Source of the DNA: Candidatus Doudnabacteria bacterium
Lineage (GTDB): Bacteria > Patescibacteriota > Doudnabacteria > UBA920
NCBI GenBank assembly: GCA_023245915.1
Contig: JAHFJK010000023.1
Location: 1 to 14,881 of the forward strand
Reading direction: 5' to 3'
Length of the DNA: 14,881 nt
Shown: one piece after another, positions 6,347-12,810 of the stretch
Numbering within the stretch: the stretch's first letter is position 1
Layout: each line of letters starts with the position of its first letter
Translations under genes and position numbers: made by a program
The notes under the pieces: model-generated
Told to the model about the DNA's origin: nothing
The model's database searches: none
Seen by the model: the letters and a program-made list of their open reading frames with translations, nothing else

Positions 6347-6369
6347 CTGACTTTTTAAATTACAATTTA

Positions 6370-6392
6370 GGCGGCGGCTGGAAGCCGCCGCC
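6370..6392 (-). terminator. GC-rich hairpin downstream of nrdJ
   Basis: GGCGGCGGCT (6370-6379) and AGCCGCCGCC (6383-6392) form a perfect 10-bp stem with a three-base loop, 66 bases past the nrdJ stop. On the minus strand it is followed by TAAATTGTAATTTAAAA, only partly T-rich. It could terminate nrdJ or be a REP-like repeat. A smaller GCCC/GGGC hairpin lies at 6431-6441. Confidence 0.45.
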
Positions 6393-6457
6393 TGTTACAA
6401 TAAATTTCTACTTATTTCTTAATTTCGCGAGCCCGAAGGGCGAGCATATTTCCATCA

Positions 6458-9235
6458 TCAGCCACACTTCGAATATCCACAGTGTTCACACTTCATACAA
6501 CCTTCGGCCAATACCATCATGTTGGCGCAGGAAGGGCAAACCGGCGCGTTGCCAAGGTTGGCGATGGAAACTTTTTGGGTTTTTTGGTAGGTTAACATGC
6601 CGCCGGATTTTATTTTGTCTTCGGAAATTGTTTCAATTATTTTTTCCTCGGTTGCTATGTGTAGGGACTGCGCTTGCGCGCCCGTTATCGATTGCGGGCG
6701 GCCAAGGCCGGCTCCTACGTCTGGAAGATTCAAAGACAACTGTTTTTCCGCCCGTTTAATGTGCTTGTCCAAAATTTTAGCAATTGCGTCCGGCAAACTA
6801 AAGACTACGCCACCGTCGCTAAACGATACATCCGGTCCGCGAATACCTTTTAATTGTTCAATAATTTCTTCCACAGCAACATTGGAGCGAAGAGCAAGCG
6901 ATATCATGCGGGTTATGGCTTCAGTCTGCGCGCTAAAGAAACCGCCGGCTTTGCCCATGGCTGCAAAGACTTCAAACGGCCCCTGCACATCTTCGTTAAT
7001 AGTCACATACAAATTGCCATAAGCAGTTTGCATTTTGTAAGTAATACCCTGCATAATGTCCGGCCGGGTGCGGGGAGCAAGCTTTACCCCCACACCAAAT
7101 TTATTATTCGATAAAATCATTGGTGGATCTTCAAAATTTTTATTCTGATCCCCGGCTTCCAATTCATTGACAGATTTGGTGTGGGGGTTAATTTGAACGT
7201 TGTCGCCACTCATTGACATGACCTCTTTAGGCCGTGCTTCAACCGTAGCGGCCATCTTCGCCTCAATCTGTTCCTGCACATCCTTACCCAGCTTCTTATG
7301 GTCAGTTGCAAGTATCTGCTCGTCCCGGCTGCCATCTCTATAAATAGTTCCACCCTTGCAGCCTAAATCGTACATTAGAGTGTAAAGCTGTTTGGTTTGT
7401 TCAACACTGTATTCGGCCGGCGCGTTGCAGGTTTTGCTTATGGCCGAATCTGTCCATCTTTGCACCGCGGCCTGCACGCGCACGTGCTCTTCCGGAGTCA
7501 GCTCCATGGCTGTCACAAAATAATTCGGCAGCTCCTGACCGGGATGTGTGCTCAACCAATCCTGCGCGAGTTTTATTTTTTCTTCATGCACACCCAAACG
7601 CGACTTGCGGAAATAAGTCCAGGAAAAGAATGGCTCAATGCCAGTGGACGTACCAACCATAGTACCCACAGTGCCGGTTGGCGCCTGCGTCATGATTGTC
7701 ACATTCCTCAAGCCATAACTACTGACTAAATTGCGAATGTAGTCCGGCATAGCTTTCATAAAACCAGACTGCAAAAACTTTTCCGCGTTAAACTGGTCAA
7801 AGGAACCTTTCTCACGCGCCAGTTCTACCGAAGTTTCGTAAGCAGTAACGGCGATGAACTGGTAAAGCTTGTCTATAAACTCCACAGCCTCTGGGCTGCC
7901 ATAGCGCACGCCTTTGTAAATCATCATTTCAGCCAAGCCAATTGTGCCCATACCAACCCGGCGCTCACCCAGTTGCTGCTTTTTATTTTCATCAAAAAAG
8001 TAAGGTGTCGCGTCTATAACATTGTCCTGAAAACGCACAGCCCAAGACACAGTTTGCTTTAAATCATTCCACATTACTTCACCCGTCTCTTTATTTATGT
8101 GCTTTGCCAAATTCACATGGCCCAAATTACACACGCCCCAGGCCGGCAGCGGCTGTTCACCGCAAGGATTGGTGCAGGGAAGGTCAGCAAAATACCAGGA
8201 GTTTGAGTAATGGTTGGCGCGGTCAATAAAATACATGCCAGGTTCAGCAGACGACCACGCAGAAGTAATTATGTTGTCCCAAATGTCAGCAGCGCGGACA
8301 GTTTTATGTTTAATAATTTTGCCGCCCAGTTCCTGCCAGCGTTTGATGTTGCCATCCCACTTGGTCGCGTAAAGCGGGTCTGCTGTATCCGGAAAGATTA
8401 AATCCCATGGTTGGTCTTCTTTAACTGCCTTCATAAAATCGTCCGTGATGCCAACTGAAATGTTGGCATTGGTAATTTTTCCCGCTTCTTTTTTAGCGTT
8501 GATAAAATCCAGCACGTCCGGATGCCAGCAGTTTAAAATAAGCATAAGCGCGCCGCGACGTGACCCGCCTTGCTCAATAAGGCCGGTTACAAAACTATAG
8601 AGTGATGCCCAGGACACGGCTCCTGATGATCGTCCGTTGACTCCTTTAACATAGGCATACCTCGGGCGCAGCGATGAAACATTAATTCCCACCCCGCCGC
8701 CCCGGCTCATAATTTCTGCCATCTGTGAAAGCGTTTCAAAAATTCCGGCCCGGGAGTCTTTAGGCTGTGGAATAACGTAGCAATTATAAAAAGTTAAATT
8801 CTGGCCTGTGCCTGCTCCGGTAAAAATTCTTCCGGCCGGCACATATTTCCAGTCATCCATTAAACCTCGAAATTTTGTTTCCCATTCGCTTTGTTTCTCT
8901 TTGGTCTTTTCAACAGATGCAATATGTCTGGCAATCCGGTCAAACATTTGTTCAGGCTGTAACTCTAAAGGCTTGTCAACGTGCTCGATCGTACGATATT
9001 CCAAGTTACCGTCGCGCATGCGCACAGAAACTTCGCGACTCTGGCGGTCTACAGATTCAATGGTACCAATTTCTCTCTGGCCGGTTTTAGGATTGACCAA
9101 AACCACCACGGTGTCGCCAACAGCTAAGGTTTCCCGTTTAATATCCTTGACCGCGTAACGGTCTAAAAAAATTTTCTCCCCTAATTCCGATAACGCATTT
9201 TTTGAACGCTCTTGCAAGTTGACTTTGGATTGCAT
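6458..9235 (-). CDS. nrdJ: Class II (adenosylcobalamin-dependent) ribonucleotide reductase
   Basis: The 925-residue enzyme reduces ribonucleotides to deoxyribonucleotides with a thiyl radical made from adenosylcobalamin. Visible features are an N-terminal small-barrel-like part (about 36-88) and the active-site cysteine C358 in NPCGEQPL with N356 and E360. The reducing pair is C152 (NCYVIP) and C369 (WGVCNLG), and the PTGTVG loop is at 519-524. The C-terminal tail is rich in cysteines (C900, C903, C913, C916, C919, C924) and ends in CGYSKCG, a zinc/redox tail. Residues 839-859, in the linker before that tail, are encoded by a REP-like palindrome (6658-6720). No ribosome binding site precedes ATG 9235. 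It lies 121 bp after nrdR on the same strand and is probably co-transcribed. No small subunit is needed or seen. Confidence 0.96.
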   Translation of the reverse strand: MQSKVNLQERSKNALSELGEKIFLDRYAVKDIKRETLAVGDTVVVLVNPKTGQREIGTIESVDRQSREVSVRMRDGNLEYRTIEHVDKPLELQPEQMFDRIARHIASVEKTKEKQSEWETKFRGLMDDWKYVPAGRIFTGAGTGQNLTFYNCYVIPQPKDSRAGIFETLSQMAEIMSRGGGVGINVSSLRPRYAYVKGVNGRSSGAVSWASLYSFVTGLIEQGGSRRGALMLILNCWHPDVLDFINAKKEAGKITNANISVGITDDFMKAVKEDQPWDLIFPDTADPLYATKWDGNIKRWQELGGKIIKHKTVRAADIWDNIITSAWSSAEPGMYFIDRANHYSNSWYFADLPCTNPCGEQPLPAWGVCNLGHVNLAKHINKETGEVMWNDLKQTVSWAVRFQDNVIDATPYFFDENKKQQLGERRVGMGTIGLAEMMIYKGVRYGSPEAVEFIDKLYQFIAVTAYETSVELAREKGSFDQFNAEKFLQSGFMKAMPDYIRNLVSSYGLRNVTIMTQAPTGTVGTMVGTSTGIEPFFSWTYFRKSRLGVHEEKIKLAQDWLSTHPGQELPNYFVTAMELTPEEHVRVQAAVQRWTDSAISKTCNAPAEYSVEQTKQLYTLMYDLGCKGGTIYRDGSRDEQILATDHKKLGKDVQEQIEAKMAATVEARPKEVMSMSGDNVQINPHTKSVNELEAGDQNKNFEDPPMILSNNKFGVGVKLAPRTRPDIMQGITYKMQTAYGNLYVTINEDVQGPFEVFAAMGKAGGFFSAQTEAITRMISLALRSNVAVEEIIEQLKGIRGPDVSFSDGGVVFSLPDAIAKILDKHIKRAEKQLSLNLPDVGAGLGRPQSITGAQAQSLHIATEEKIIETISEDKIKSGGMLTYQKTQKVSIANLGNAPVCPSCANMMVLAEGCMKCEHCGYSKCG
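6658..6720. repeat. REP-like palindrome inside nrdJ
   Basis: On the minus strand the unit runs from GTAGGAGCC to a mirrored GTAGGGAC end and holds hairpins GGCC-TT-GGCC, CCCG/CGGG and GCGC-GCAA-GCGC. It is about 63 bp, a multiple of three. It encodes residues 839-859 (Gly/Ala/Gln-rich) of the reductase. GC content is far above the surrounding gene. Its ends and arms differ from the TGTCAT family. Confidence 0.7.
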
Positions 9236-9262
9236 AGTTGTCGATGTTAATTCTTTTGATCT

Positions 9263-9353
9263 CTACGGAGTACGAATATTTGGAATACGAATATTTACGG
9301 ATTTACGGAATATACTCCTTCCGTATCTCCGTACCAAAATCCGTATTCCGTAG
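9263..9353. repeat. TACGGA/TCCGTA palindromic repeat between nrdR and nrdJ
   Basis: CTACGGA (9263-9269) and TCCGTAG (9347-9353) bound a 91-bp block made of repeated TACGGA, TACGAATATT and their complements, able to form several alternative hairpins. It almost fills the nrdR-nrdJ gap. A related block lies upstream of nrdR. Confidence 0.65.
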
Positions 9354-9356
9354 AAT

Positions 9357-9803
9357 TTATAACTTTTCCAATGCCTCTTTAAATTCTTCCACATCGGCAA
9401 ACTGCCGATAGACGGCGGCAAATCTTATATAGGCGACCTTGTCCACTTTCTTGATTTTCTTCATGACTATGTCTCCAATATCCAGACTGCTTATCTCACC
9501 GTCTTTAGCCTTCTTCTGGATTTCTATCTCTATAGTGGATAGCAATTTTCTTAAGGTCTCATCGTTATGGGGGCGTTTATCAAAAGGCAGCCTTATTGCC
9601 CGCTCCAATTTTTCTTTGGAAAACATTTCACGGCGCCCGTCCTTCTTTATTACTGTTAAATCCAGTATTTCAATTTCCTCGTAGGTTGAGAACCTAAAGT
9701 CGCACTTTTCGCATTCTCTTCTGCGCCGAATGGCCGTAGCATCATCCACCGGTCTGCTATCTAATACCTTTGTGTCTTCATTCTGGCAGTTGGGGCAGCG
9801 CAT
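9357..9803 (-). CDS. nrdR: NrdR transcriptional repressor of ribonucleotide reductase
   Basis: This 148-residue protein is a standard NrdR. The zinc ribbon is at the N-terminus (MRCPNCQNEDTKVLDSRP, with C3, C6, C31 and C34), and an ATP-cone follows from about residue 48 (VIKKDGRREMFSKEKL). The arginine-rich RRRREC segment lies between the zinc cysteines. NrdR binds paired NrdR boxes in reductase promoters when loaded with ATP/dATP. The frame could start nine codons upstream at 9830, but ATG 9803 gives the universal MRCPxC start. It is followed by nrdJ on the same strand, its expected target. A good promoter and a possible operator lie upstream at 10063-10116. Confidence 0.96.
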   Translation of the reverse strand: MRCPNCQNEDTKVLDSRPVDDATAIRRRRECEKCDFRFSTYEEIEILDLTVIKKDGRREMFSKEKLERAIRLPFDKRPHNDETLRKLLSTIEIEIQKKAKDGEISSLDIGDIVMKKIKKVDKVAYIRFAAVYRQFADVEEFKEALEKL

Positions 9804-9830
9804 AATGTTATTCGGACTTACGGATATCAT

Positions 9831-9895
9831 CCTGATTTACGGATATTTGCGGATCCGTAATTATCCGCAGATCCGGATAAAATCCGTATGTCAGG
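9831..9895. repeat. TACGGAT/ATCCGTA nested palindrome upstream of nrdR
   Basis: CCTGA (9831-9835) and TCAGG (9891-9895) enclose TACGGAT/ATCCGTA and GCGGAT/ATCCGC pairs around a central CGTAATTATCCG. It shares its word set with the 9263-9353 block. It lies in the nrdR leader and overlaps the rejected upstream start of nrdR. Confidence 0.6.
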
Positions 9896-10062
9896 ATAGG
9901 GTTATCTACTTTTAATATTGAACGATGATAATTAATTAACAATACTCATTTAGGCCATTTTTGCTGTTTTAGCGAATCTTTAAGAATACCTGATGACAAG
10001 TTTATAGGTCGAAACAGTTAATGCTGGTTTTGGTTTGGATTTCTTCGCTAATTTTGGCGGAT

Positions 10063-10078
10063 ACAAGATATAGTATCT
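10063..10078 (-). promoter_or_regulatory. Possible NrdR box at the nrdR transcription start
   Basis: On the minus strand the 16-mer reads AGATACTATATCTTGT, about 11 of 16 matches to the NrdR consensus ACACWATATATWGTGT as I remember it. Its core AGATA-CTA-TATCT is a perfect palindrome. It lies just downstream of the predicted start site of the nrdR promoter. A second box is expected in the family. The palindrome AGTATTATAATACT (10085-10098), centred 21 bp away over the -10, is the only candidate and matches poorly. Confidence 0.35.
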
Positions 10079-10087
10079 ACCTTAAGT

Positions 10088-10116
10088 ATTATAATACTAC
10101 CCCTAGTTTTTTTCAA
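10088..10116 (-). promoter_or_regulatory. Sigma70-type promoter for nrdR-nrdJ
   Basis: On the minus strand TTGAAA (10111-10116) and TATAAT (10088-10093) are 17 bp apart, five of six and six of six matches to consensus. The -10 lies within a perfect 14-bp palindrome (10085-10098). Transcription would start near 10081 and leave a leader of about 280 bases before nrdR. The leader contains an 8-bp inverted repeat (9969-9976 with 10044-10051) and the TACGGAT repeat. No cobalamin riboswitch sequence was recognised. No gene is supported in 9804-10350. Confidence 0.65.
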
Positions 10117-10304
10117 GAGCTGGAAATATTGGGGATTTTTTAAATTTTTAATCTGATAGGCATAGATATCCACAAAAACGACAAACAAATATTTAAAAAA
10201 TTGCTCTCTTCCTGAAGGAGCAACAACGACTGAAGGAACTTTATCTTGTTTTGTAATGCTTTCCTGAATATTTGTTAGCCTAAATAAGGCCAGCAGTATA
10301 AACA

Positions 10305-10334
10305 AAAACTCCCAGGGGCACAGCTGGGAGTTTT
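10305..10334 (-). terminator. Intrinsic terminator after the 10351-10812 gene
   Basis: AAAACTCCCAG (10305-10315) pairs perfectly with CTGGGAGTTTT (10324-10334) around an 8-base loop. On the minus strand it is followed by a T-rich tail TTTTTGTTT. It starts 17 bases after the stop codon. Confidence 0.85.
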
Positions 10335-10350
10335 AAAGTAGTGAATTTTA

Positions 10351-10812
10351 TCAGCGCATAAGCACCCAATATAAATCATCAACGTTAAAAGCTTGGCTGA
10401 GAGGTTTGTATTTCGCTTGATTTGCGCTTGTAAACGCTCCCGCTACTTTAGGTACAATGGGTTGGGAGGTTTGGCCTGTGTCTATCTCCGCTAAGGCCTG
10501 AAGGCCGGTGTAGGCTAAAATTTGCTGGCCGTACTGGTCAGCAATTTCGCCAACTACAAAATTGTAATTATCTGCAAGCTCAGCATAACTTTCTGTTGCC
10601 GGCTGGATTAAGTTTGCCTGCAGAAACTGGCTGTAGCCGGTAGACAGGTTATCTACCACTGCCATTACCCGTTCCGGGGCAAAGGGGTCGGGAAAAGCTG
10701 TTTCTGTTCCGCTAAAACCGGCATTGCTCGCGGCAACTGCAAACAGAAAAAATAGCGAAAATAAACTTGTCCCCAGCAGACAGCAAACCTTGGCTGGTGT
10801 TTCTTCGGTCAT
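10351..10812 (-). CDS. Small exported or membrane-anchored hypothetical protein
   Basis: I do not recognise this 153-residue protein. It has one hydrophobic segment near the N-terminus (about residues 9-28, CCLLGTSLFSLFFLFAVAA), which is a signal peptide or an uncleaved anchor. It is preceded by a poorly basic MTEETPAK, so orientation is uncertain. The rest is soluble and helical-looking, with many Ala, Gln, Tyr and Asn. It has no lipobox and no further cysteine pair. The gene is a self-contained unit on the minus strand. A good promoter is at 11030-11058, a leader of about 210 bases follows, and a strong terminator is at 10305-10334. This suggests an abundant or separately regulated product. 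The ATG at 10812 has no clear ribosome binding site. Confidence 0.7.
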   Translation of the reverse strand: MTEETPAKVCCLLGTSLFSLFFLFAVAASNAGFSGTETAFPDPFAPERVMAVVDNLSTGYSQFLQANLIQPATESYAELADNYNFVVGEIADQYGQQILAYTGLQALAEIDTGQTSQPIVPKVAGAFTSANQAKYKPLSQAFNVDDLYWVLMR

Positions 10813-10908
10813 AAAATTTTTATTCCCGCGATGCTTAAATTAGCTCTCCAATTGTTAGAGCCAATTAAATTCGGGAATTCTCTCTATTAAATTGTATTTT
10901 AGTTTTTT

Positions 10909-10949
10909 GCCTGCAAAAATTTCTCCAGTAAATTTTGGGCAGGCTTTTT
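10909..10949 (+). terminator. Terminator-like hairpin read on the plus strand
   Basis: GCCTGC (10909-10914) pairs with GCAGGC (10939-10944), and AAAATTT/AAATTTT arms extend it inside. TTTTTGTTT follows on the plus strand. No plus-strand gene was found upstream. It lies antisense within the predicted leader of the 10351-10812 gene, so it may end an antisense RNA or simply be a leader hairpin. Confidence 0.4.
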
Positions 10950-11029
10950 GTTTCGTATGCGATATTTTCTTTAGGCATCCGCCACACTACGGAATTTGGC
11001 CTAATCGACCTTTTTTAATATCTATATAT

Positions 11030-11058
11030 ATTATAGCACAGCTTCGAAAAAATTGCAA
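11030..11058 (-). promoter_or_regulatory. Sigma70-type promoter for the 10351-10812 gene
   Basis: On the minus strand TTGCAA (11053-11058) and TATAAT (11030-11035) are separated by exactly 17 bp. Transcription would start near 11022 and run toward the gene at 10812. The 10813-11263 gap otherwise holds only the hairpins at 10909-10949 and 11126-11144 and the ftsZ terminator candidate. I see no gene in it. Confidence 0.65.
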
Positions 11059-11125
11059 ATTTCGTTTGAGTAACTATTTACAACTCTGAGTGGAATCTTG
11101 ATTTTGTTAAGGTTCCGCGATGTAG

Positions 11126-11144
11126 TGCAGGCCCTCGGCCTGCA
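11126..11144. repeat. REP-like hairpin TGCAGGCC/GGCCTGCA
   Basis: A perfect 8-bp GC-rich stem (11126-11133 with 11137-11144) with a CTC loop, no T run on either side, in the gap between ftsZ and the next gene. It resembles other short GC-rich hairpins here (6370-6392, 12522-12539). Confidence 0.5.
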
Positions 11145-11200
11145 AAATATCAACAAATACGCTAATCTACCCTGTCTTGTGAACTGTTACTCGTTTGACC

Positions 11201-11224
11201 AAAAAATCTGCCCGATGATGGACA
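11201..11224 (-). terminator. Probable ftsZ terminator
   Basis: On the minus strand TGTCC (11220-11224) pairs with GGGCA (11209-11213) around a 6-base loop, then GATTTTTT. It lies 40 bases after the ftsZ stop. The stem is short and includes one G-T pair. Confidence 0.5.
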
Positions 11225-11263
11225 AATTTTGTAGTCATCTATAGATTAACAGTCTTCTGCAGT

Positions 11264-12454
11264 TCATTTCATCTTTTTTCTGATGAAAGCCGGTATATCC
11301 AGCTCATCTTCGCTTGCCGCGCTGTCGCCGGTAGTTTCGTCAGCTGTATCGGCCGGCATCACCGGTTGGGGGTTAAACATGGGCTTTCTGCTTTCCACCA
11401 CCGGCTGAGGACCGGTAAATTTGGATTCGTTAATTTTTGGCTTCTTTAATGTTTCATCATTTAAAATCATGGCTGCCGTGGTTGGACGCTTGCTGGATTC
11501 GTCAAAACCCGTGGCTATTACCGTAATGCGGATTTCCTCGCCCATGCTTTCGTCTATGACCGCGCCAAACTTAACTTTGGCGTCAGGGTCAATGCTGCGG
11601 GTAATCACTTTGGCGGCTTCGTCTATTTCAAACATGCCCAAAGACGGACCGCCGGTAATGTTAAACAGCACTCCGCGCGCCCCGTCTATTGTCATTTCCA
11701 GCAAAGGAGAGTTAATGGCGGCCTTGGCTGCGTCCTGCGCGCGGGTTTCGCCGCTGGCATGGCCAATGCCCATTAGCGCAGTGCCCGCGTCCTGCATTAT
11801 GCTTTTTACGTCGGCAAAGTCTGCGTTGACAATCCCGTGGGTGGTTATAAGATCCGAAATACCGGCAATGCCCTGGCGCAAAACTTCATCTACTGTTTTG
11901 AAAGCTTCGATTAAAGAAGTTTTTTTGTCTATAATTTGCAAAATCCTGTCATTCTGAATGGAAATGACCGCGTCAACTTTGTCTTTTAAATTGTCATAAG
12001 CCACCTCTGCTACTTCCTTGCGTTTGCTGCCTTCAAAGGTAAAAGGCTTGGTTACCACTGCCACAGTCAAGATACCTTTGTTTTTGGCCAGCTCGGCCAC
12101 AATGGGCGCGGCGCCACTGCCTGTGCCACCGCCAAGGCCGCAGGTAATAAACACCATATCGGCGTTGTCTATTACTTCTTCCAATTCTTCCACGCTCTCT
12201 TCCGCCGATTGCCTGCCTAAGTCCGGGTTCATACCAGAACCCAAACCCTTAGTGGCGCCTTTGCCAATGTGGACCTTGCGATCTGCTTGATTGTTATGCA
12301 AAGCCTGGGCATCGGTATTTATGGCTATAAACTCGACTCCCCGAATACCCAGCTGGGTCATACGGTTAACCGCGTTCGTCCCCGATCCGCCAATGCCCAA
12401 GACCTTAATCCTTGCAAACGTCTCAATTTTTGGTTTAACTTCCATTTTCTTCAT
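11264..12454 (-). CDS. ftsZ: Cell division GTPase FtsZ
   Basis: The 396-residue protein is a complete FtsZ. It has the GIGGSGTNAVNRM loop at 20-32, the tubulin signature GLGGGTGSGAAP at 106-117, FTFEGSKR at 138-145, and the T7 catalytic loop NADFADVKSIM at 210-220. A short Pro-rich linker follows from about residue 330, and the conserved C-terminal tail DELDIPAFIRKK binds membrane tethers in other bacteria. It polymerises with GTP into the division ring. No ftsA, ftsQ or mur gene lies next to it. The ATG at 12454 was chosen; one at residue 4 is also possible. The best purine-rich site (GGAGGGAGAAGGG, 12468-12480) is 13 bases away. It better suits an out-of-frame ATG at 12464 that opens a nine-codon frame overlapping the ftsZ start. 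Confidence 0.97.
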   Translation of the reverse strand: MKKMEVKPKIETFARIKVLGIGGSGTNAVNRMTQLGIRGVEFIAINTDAQALHNNQADRKVHIGKGATKGLGSGMNPDLGRQSAEESVEELEEVIDNADMVFITCGLGGGTGSGAAPIVAELAKNKGILTVAVVTKPFTFEGSKRKEVAEVAYDNLKDKVDAVISIQNDRILQIIDKKTSLIEAFKTVDEVLRQGIAGISDLITTHGIVNADFADVKSIMQDAGTALMGIGHASGETRAQDAAKAAINSPLLEMTIDGARGVLFNITGGPSLGMFEIDEAAKVITRSIDPDAKVKFGAVIDESMGEEIRITVIATGFDESSKRPTTAAMILNDETLKKPKINESKFTGPQPVVESRKPMFNPQPVMPADTADETTGDSAASEDELDIPAFIRKKMK

Positions 12455-12521
12455 GCTTTTTCATTTTCCCTTCTCCCTCCTTGTCCCCCGAAGTATTGAC
12501 GAAGGGCGACGGGAGAAGGTG

Positions 12522-12539
12522 TCCCGCCGTCAGGCGGGA
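12522..12539. repeat. GC-rich hairpin upstream of ftsZ
   Basis: TCCCGCC (12522-12528) pairs with GGCGGGA (12533-12539) around GTCA. With the preceding GAAGGG/GGGAGAAGG words it forms a GC-rich repeat patch in the ftsZ upstream region (12484-12540), unlike the AT-rich DNA beyond it. Confidence 0.5.
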
Positions 12540-12634
12540 TTTATGAGCGTTTAAGAGTTTATAGAATTACAATAATAGATAGCGAAAATAAAATCAAGTA
12601 AACTCAAAAAAGTATACCACAACTTTCCCGGAGC

Positions 12635-12663
12635 TGTACATAAAGCCCAAGATATGCTATCAT
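12635..12663 (+). promoter_or_regulatory. Extended -10 promoter upstream of tRNA-Trp
   Basis: TGTACA (12635-12640) and TATCAT (12658-12663) are 17 bp apart, and TGC directly before the -10 makes an extended -10. Transcription should start near 12670. It is the only good plus-strand promoter before tRNA-Trp. Confidence 0.55.
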
Positions 12664-12669
12664 TTAATT

Positions 12670-12741
12670 ATGAGTCACGCGCTAATAGTCCAATATTCAT
12701 TTTTCTGGCGTAGCAAGGCTAATGTTTTTAATATGGCTTAG
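12670..12741 (+). CDS. Possible 23-residue leader peptide containing one Trp codon
   Basis: An ATG placed at the predicted transcription start opens a 23-codon frame ending in TAG at 12739-12741. Codon 13 is TGG (Trp) in SFFWRS. No ribosome binding site is possible, so it would be translated from a leaderless RNA. The stop codon touches the first base of the hairpin 12741-12748/12782-12789, and a terminator and tRNA-Trp follow. The layout recalls a transcription-attenuation leader, but a frame of this length can arise by chance. Confidence 0.25.
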   Translation: MSHALIVQYSFFWRSKANVFNMA

Positions 12742-12788
12742 CAGTTTATTTTATGATGGTCGCATAATTTATGATGGTATTTAAACTG

Positions 12789-12809
12789 CACCCAAAAGGG
12801 TGTTTTTTT
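12789..12809 (+). terminator. Intrinsic terminator abutting tRNA-Trp
   Basis: CACCC (12789-12793) pairs with GGGTG (12798-12802) around AAAA, followed by seven T. It ends two bases before the first tRNA base, so any upstream transcript must read through it to reach the tRNA. Confidence 0.7.
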
Positions 12810-12810
12810 A

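Larger units (their letters stand above)
12670..12809 (+). ncRNA. Possible ~140-nt RNA between promoter and terminator
   Basis: A promoter and a terminator delimit a short transcript. It contains GCTAA/TTAGC and the perfect 8-bp pair GCAGTTTA (12741-12748) with TAAACTGC (12782-12789). The loop between the latter carries TTTATGATGGT twice (12750-12760, 12768-12778). No known family (SRP, 6S, tmRNA, RNase P) was recognised. It could be a small RNA, or the leader of the tRNA transcript. Confidence 0.35.

Noticed and set aside
6051..6759. Plus-strand frames at 6051-6350 and 6334-6759
   Set aside because: They cross palindromic element E, GC-rich hairpins and the antisense of nrdJ. There is no start signal or family match.
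9804..10081. Cobalamin riboswitch ahead of the reductase genes
   Set aside because: I found no B12-box-like sequence in the nrdR leader, and none in the short gaps upstream of cobO or the DUF6580 gene. A covariance search would settle it.
10048..10305. 85-codon minus-strand frame upstream of nrdR
   Set aside because: It has no ribosome site or recognisable domain. Its start is at a terminator and its end contains the nrdR promoter and palindromes, so it is most likely non-coding.
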